DNA from: Chryseobacterium rhizosphaerae
Lineage (GTDB): Bacteria; Bacteroidota; Bacteroidia; Flavobacteriales; Weeksellaceae
DNA: 64,000 nt
Direction of reading: 5' to 3'
NCBI RefSeq assembly: GCF_003385455.1
Contig: NZ_QNUF01000026.1
Location: 16,881-80,880, forward strand
The stretch's first letter is position 1. Each line of letters starts with the position of its first letter. Below the pieces are notes generated by a model, which worked only from the letters and a program-made list of their open reading frames with translations, was not told the DNA's origin and did not search any database. The translations under genes were made by a program, and so were the position numbers. Below are positions 62,937 through 64,000 of the stretch, piece after piece.

Positions 62937-63488
62937 ATGAGAATGAAGATTAAGAAGATTAAGAAGATTGAGTTTCCACAAAAATCAGTGCTAGCTAAAG
63001 ACAAAAAGGATTTTGATTATGTTGACAGCTTTGCCGGGGAACTGATGAGCAGCCACTCAAATATTGACATCTCAGAAGTTGGAAAAGCTTTTTTTATCAG
63101 TGGCCCGAAGTGGGGAAAGAAAATGTTTGCCTTCAGGAATAAAGTAGTGAGTTTATTTGGACTAAAAACCGGAGTAGAATCTGATAAAACTCAGGCTGAC
63201 GATCACTTTCAATGTGAAGTAGGAGAACGTATGGGAATCTTTACCGTATTTGAAAAAACAGAGAATGAAATTATACTGGGCGAGGATGATAAACATCTTG
63301 ACTTTAGAGTTTCCCTGCTGTTTGATAAAACCCGGGATGATAATACTGAGAAATCACTGACCATTTCTACTACTGTAAAATTTCATAACTGGCTGGGCGT
63401 CTTGTATTTTTTACCGGTCCGTCCTTTTCACAGGCTGATCGTTCCTGTCATGCTGAAAAATGTAATCGGTAAGCTGGAAACCAGATAG
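62937..63488 (+). CDS. DUF2867-family protein
   Basis: A 183-residue cytoplasmic protein. The C-terminal signature VRPFHRLIVPVMLKNVIGKL is typical for DUF2867 proteins, and the central strands (GIFTVFEKTENEIILGEDDK, then LDFRVSLLFDK) suggest a START-like beta-grip. The N-terminus is very lysine-rich (KIKKIKKIEFPQK). ATG 62943 is an alternative start. Function unknown. Monocistronic. Confidence 0.75.
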   Translation: MRMKIKKIKKIEFPQKSVLAKDKKDFDYVDSFAGELMSSHSNIDISEVGKAFFISGPKWGKKMFAFRNKVVSLFGLKTGVESDKTQADDHFQCEVGERMGIFTVFEKTENEIILGEDDKHLDFRVSLLFDKTRDDNTEKSLTISTTVKFHNWLGVLYFLPVRPFHRLIVPVMLKNVIGKLETR

Positions 63489-63502
63489 GAATTTATTTTG
63501 TA

Positions 63503-63859
63503 TCATATATTGGGTGTCATTTCCTGCATCTGATAATAATGTACTGCCTTTTCTTTTAAAGGGTTACTGCTCCATTCTTCCCAGGTATTGGTATAAGGAT
63601 CATACCCACATTTCAGAGGCGCTGAGTATATATTGGCAGGTTCATCCAGATAGGCCCGGCAATCGGTACATACATGACGGAATTCGCAGTCTTTACACTT
63701 TGAGATGCTGTCTTTACCGAGAGTCCAGTATTTTTTAAAATCCGGTTGGGCTACAGCATCTGCTAAAGCAGCATCCTTTATATGTCCACTATTACCGACG
63801 ATACAAAGGTCAATTGTAGCAAAATGATAAAAGTGGATGCCGAGCCGCTTGTGAAATAT
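63503..63859 (-). pseudogene. C-terminal remnant of a grasp-with-spasm-type SPASM peptide maturase
   Basis: The minus-strand frame ending TGA at 63505-63503 encodes GHIKDAALADAVAQPDFKKY, then CKDCEFRHVCTDCRAYLDEP, NIYSAPLKCGYDPYTNTWEE and WSSNPLKEKAVHYY. This is the SPASM domain and C-terminus of the maturase in grasp-with-spasm ribosomal-peptide systems; the cysteine pattern C-x2-C-x5-C-x2-C is intact. The frame has no ATG upstream and runs into a terminator at 63892-63864, and the N-terminal three quarters are absent. It is therefore a decayed copy. Recognition is by pattern; a profile search should confirm it. Confidence 0.8.
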
Positions 63860-63863
63860 ATTA

Positions 63864-63892
63864 CAAAAGAAAACCTGCCGCAGAGGCAGGTT
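63864..63892 (-). terminator. Terminator of the right-edge gene
   Basis: On the minus strand AACCTGCC (63892-63885) pairs with GGCAGGTT (63879-63872), followed by TTCTTTTG. It lies 20 bp after the stop codon of the partial gene at the edge. Confidence 0.85.
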
Positions 63893-63911
63893 AACATTCA
63901 GTCGGATTTTA

Positions 63912-64000
63912 TTATCTAATGGTTATTAGAACAGTATACTGATCATCTGTTGAAAATAGTAGACAAAGGTCATCTTTATAATTATCTTCAGTATAAAATT
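63912..64000 (-). CDS. Partial gene at right edge, C-terminal 28 residues
   Basis: The minus-strand frame entering from the right edge encodes FYTEDNYKDDLCLLFSTDDQ, ends YTVLITIR and stops at TAA (63914-63912). A good terminator follows immediately, which supports it as a real gene end. I do not recognise the family. Its position next to the maturase remnant makes it a candidate for another part of the peptide system, but this is unproven. Confidence 0.5.
   Translation of the reverse strand, partial: FYTEDNYKDDLCLLFSTDDQYTVLITIR

Noticed and set aside
63514..63738. A 74-residue plus-strand frame near the right end
   Set aside because: It is antisense to the SPASM remnant, whose conserved cysteine motifs explain the sequence.

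Overview
The window looks like a chromosome segment of a Chryseobacterium-type flavobacterium (Bacteroidota, Weeksellaceae). The DNA is AT-rich and several genes are preceded by the flavobacterial -7 box TAnnTTTG. Bacteroidota-typical families are present: a SusC/FhuE-like TonB receptor, DUF3526 permeases, a small Hc1 histone-like protein, a metallophosphatase-barrel fusion, and peptides with a GKKLNKKEL...GG leader. Species assignment is inference; no rRNA or tRNA gene was seen.

Layout. 1-6.5 kb: the tail of an HxlR-type regulator, a Crp/Fnr regulator, a MarR-UspA pair behind a perfect palindromic operator, a YcaQ/AlkX-type DNA glycosylase, and three secreted hydrolases including a class A beta-lactamase. 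6.8-17.2 kb: five minus-strand genes in order of transcription, ppk1, a large GAF-like protein, an HD domain fused to a Pycsar-type membrane effector domain (DUF5706/PycTM), a metallophosphatase-outer-membrane-barrel fusion and a monoacylglycerol lipase. The set suggests polyphosphate/nucleotide stress signalling at the envelope. 17.2-21.6 kb: a gene-poor, decayed stretch with two pairs of inverted repeats, an AraC regulator, a dead IS3 element, a cydB fragment and a broken YWTD beta-propeller gene. 21.6-28.2 kb: NDH-2 and a TolC/HlyD/two-permease exporter without an ATPase gene. 29.2-34.9 kb: glycerol dehydrogenase behind a T16 tract, an AraC-MFS pair, and a GNAT gene divergent from a MocR-type regulator.

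35-41.5 kb: a plus-strand locus with a His/Cys-rich small protein, an ABC ATPase, a TonB receptor and two DUF3526 permeases. 41.6-57.5 kb: mostly core genes with clear terminators, namely the Hc1-like protein, M28 peptidase, HAD phosphatase, Tex, O-methyltransferase, YceI, DUF1294, a beta-helix protein, BipA/TypA, an MHS transporter, GHL10 glycosidase, ferritin and YchF.

57.6-64 kb is the most interesting part. It holds five small cysteine-rich peptides with 23-residue double-glycine leaders (two are too short for usual gene callers), split into two blocks by a broken AraC gene, an intact AraC gene and an SDR gene. About 2 kb further lies the 5'-truncated C-terminus of a grasp-with-spasm-type SPASM maturase. 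This looks like the precursor array of a ribosomal-peptide system whose maturation genes are decayed here or lie elsewhere.
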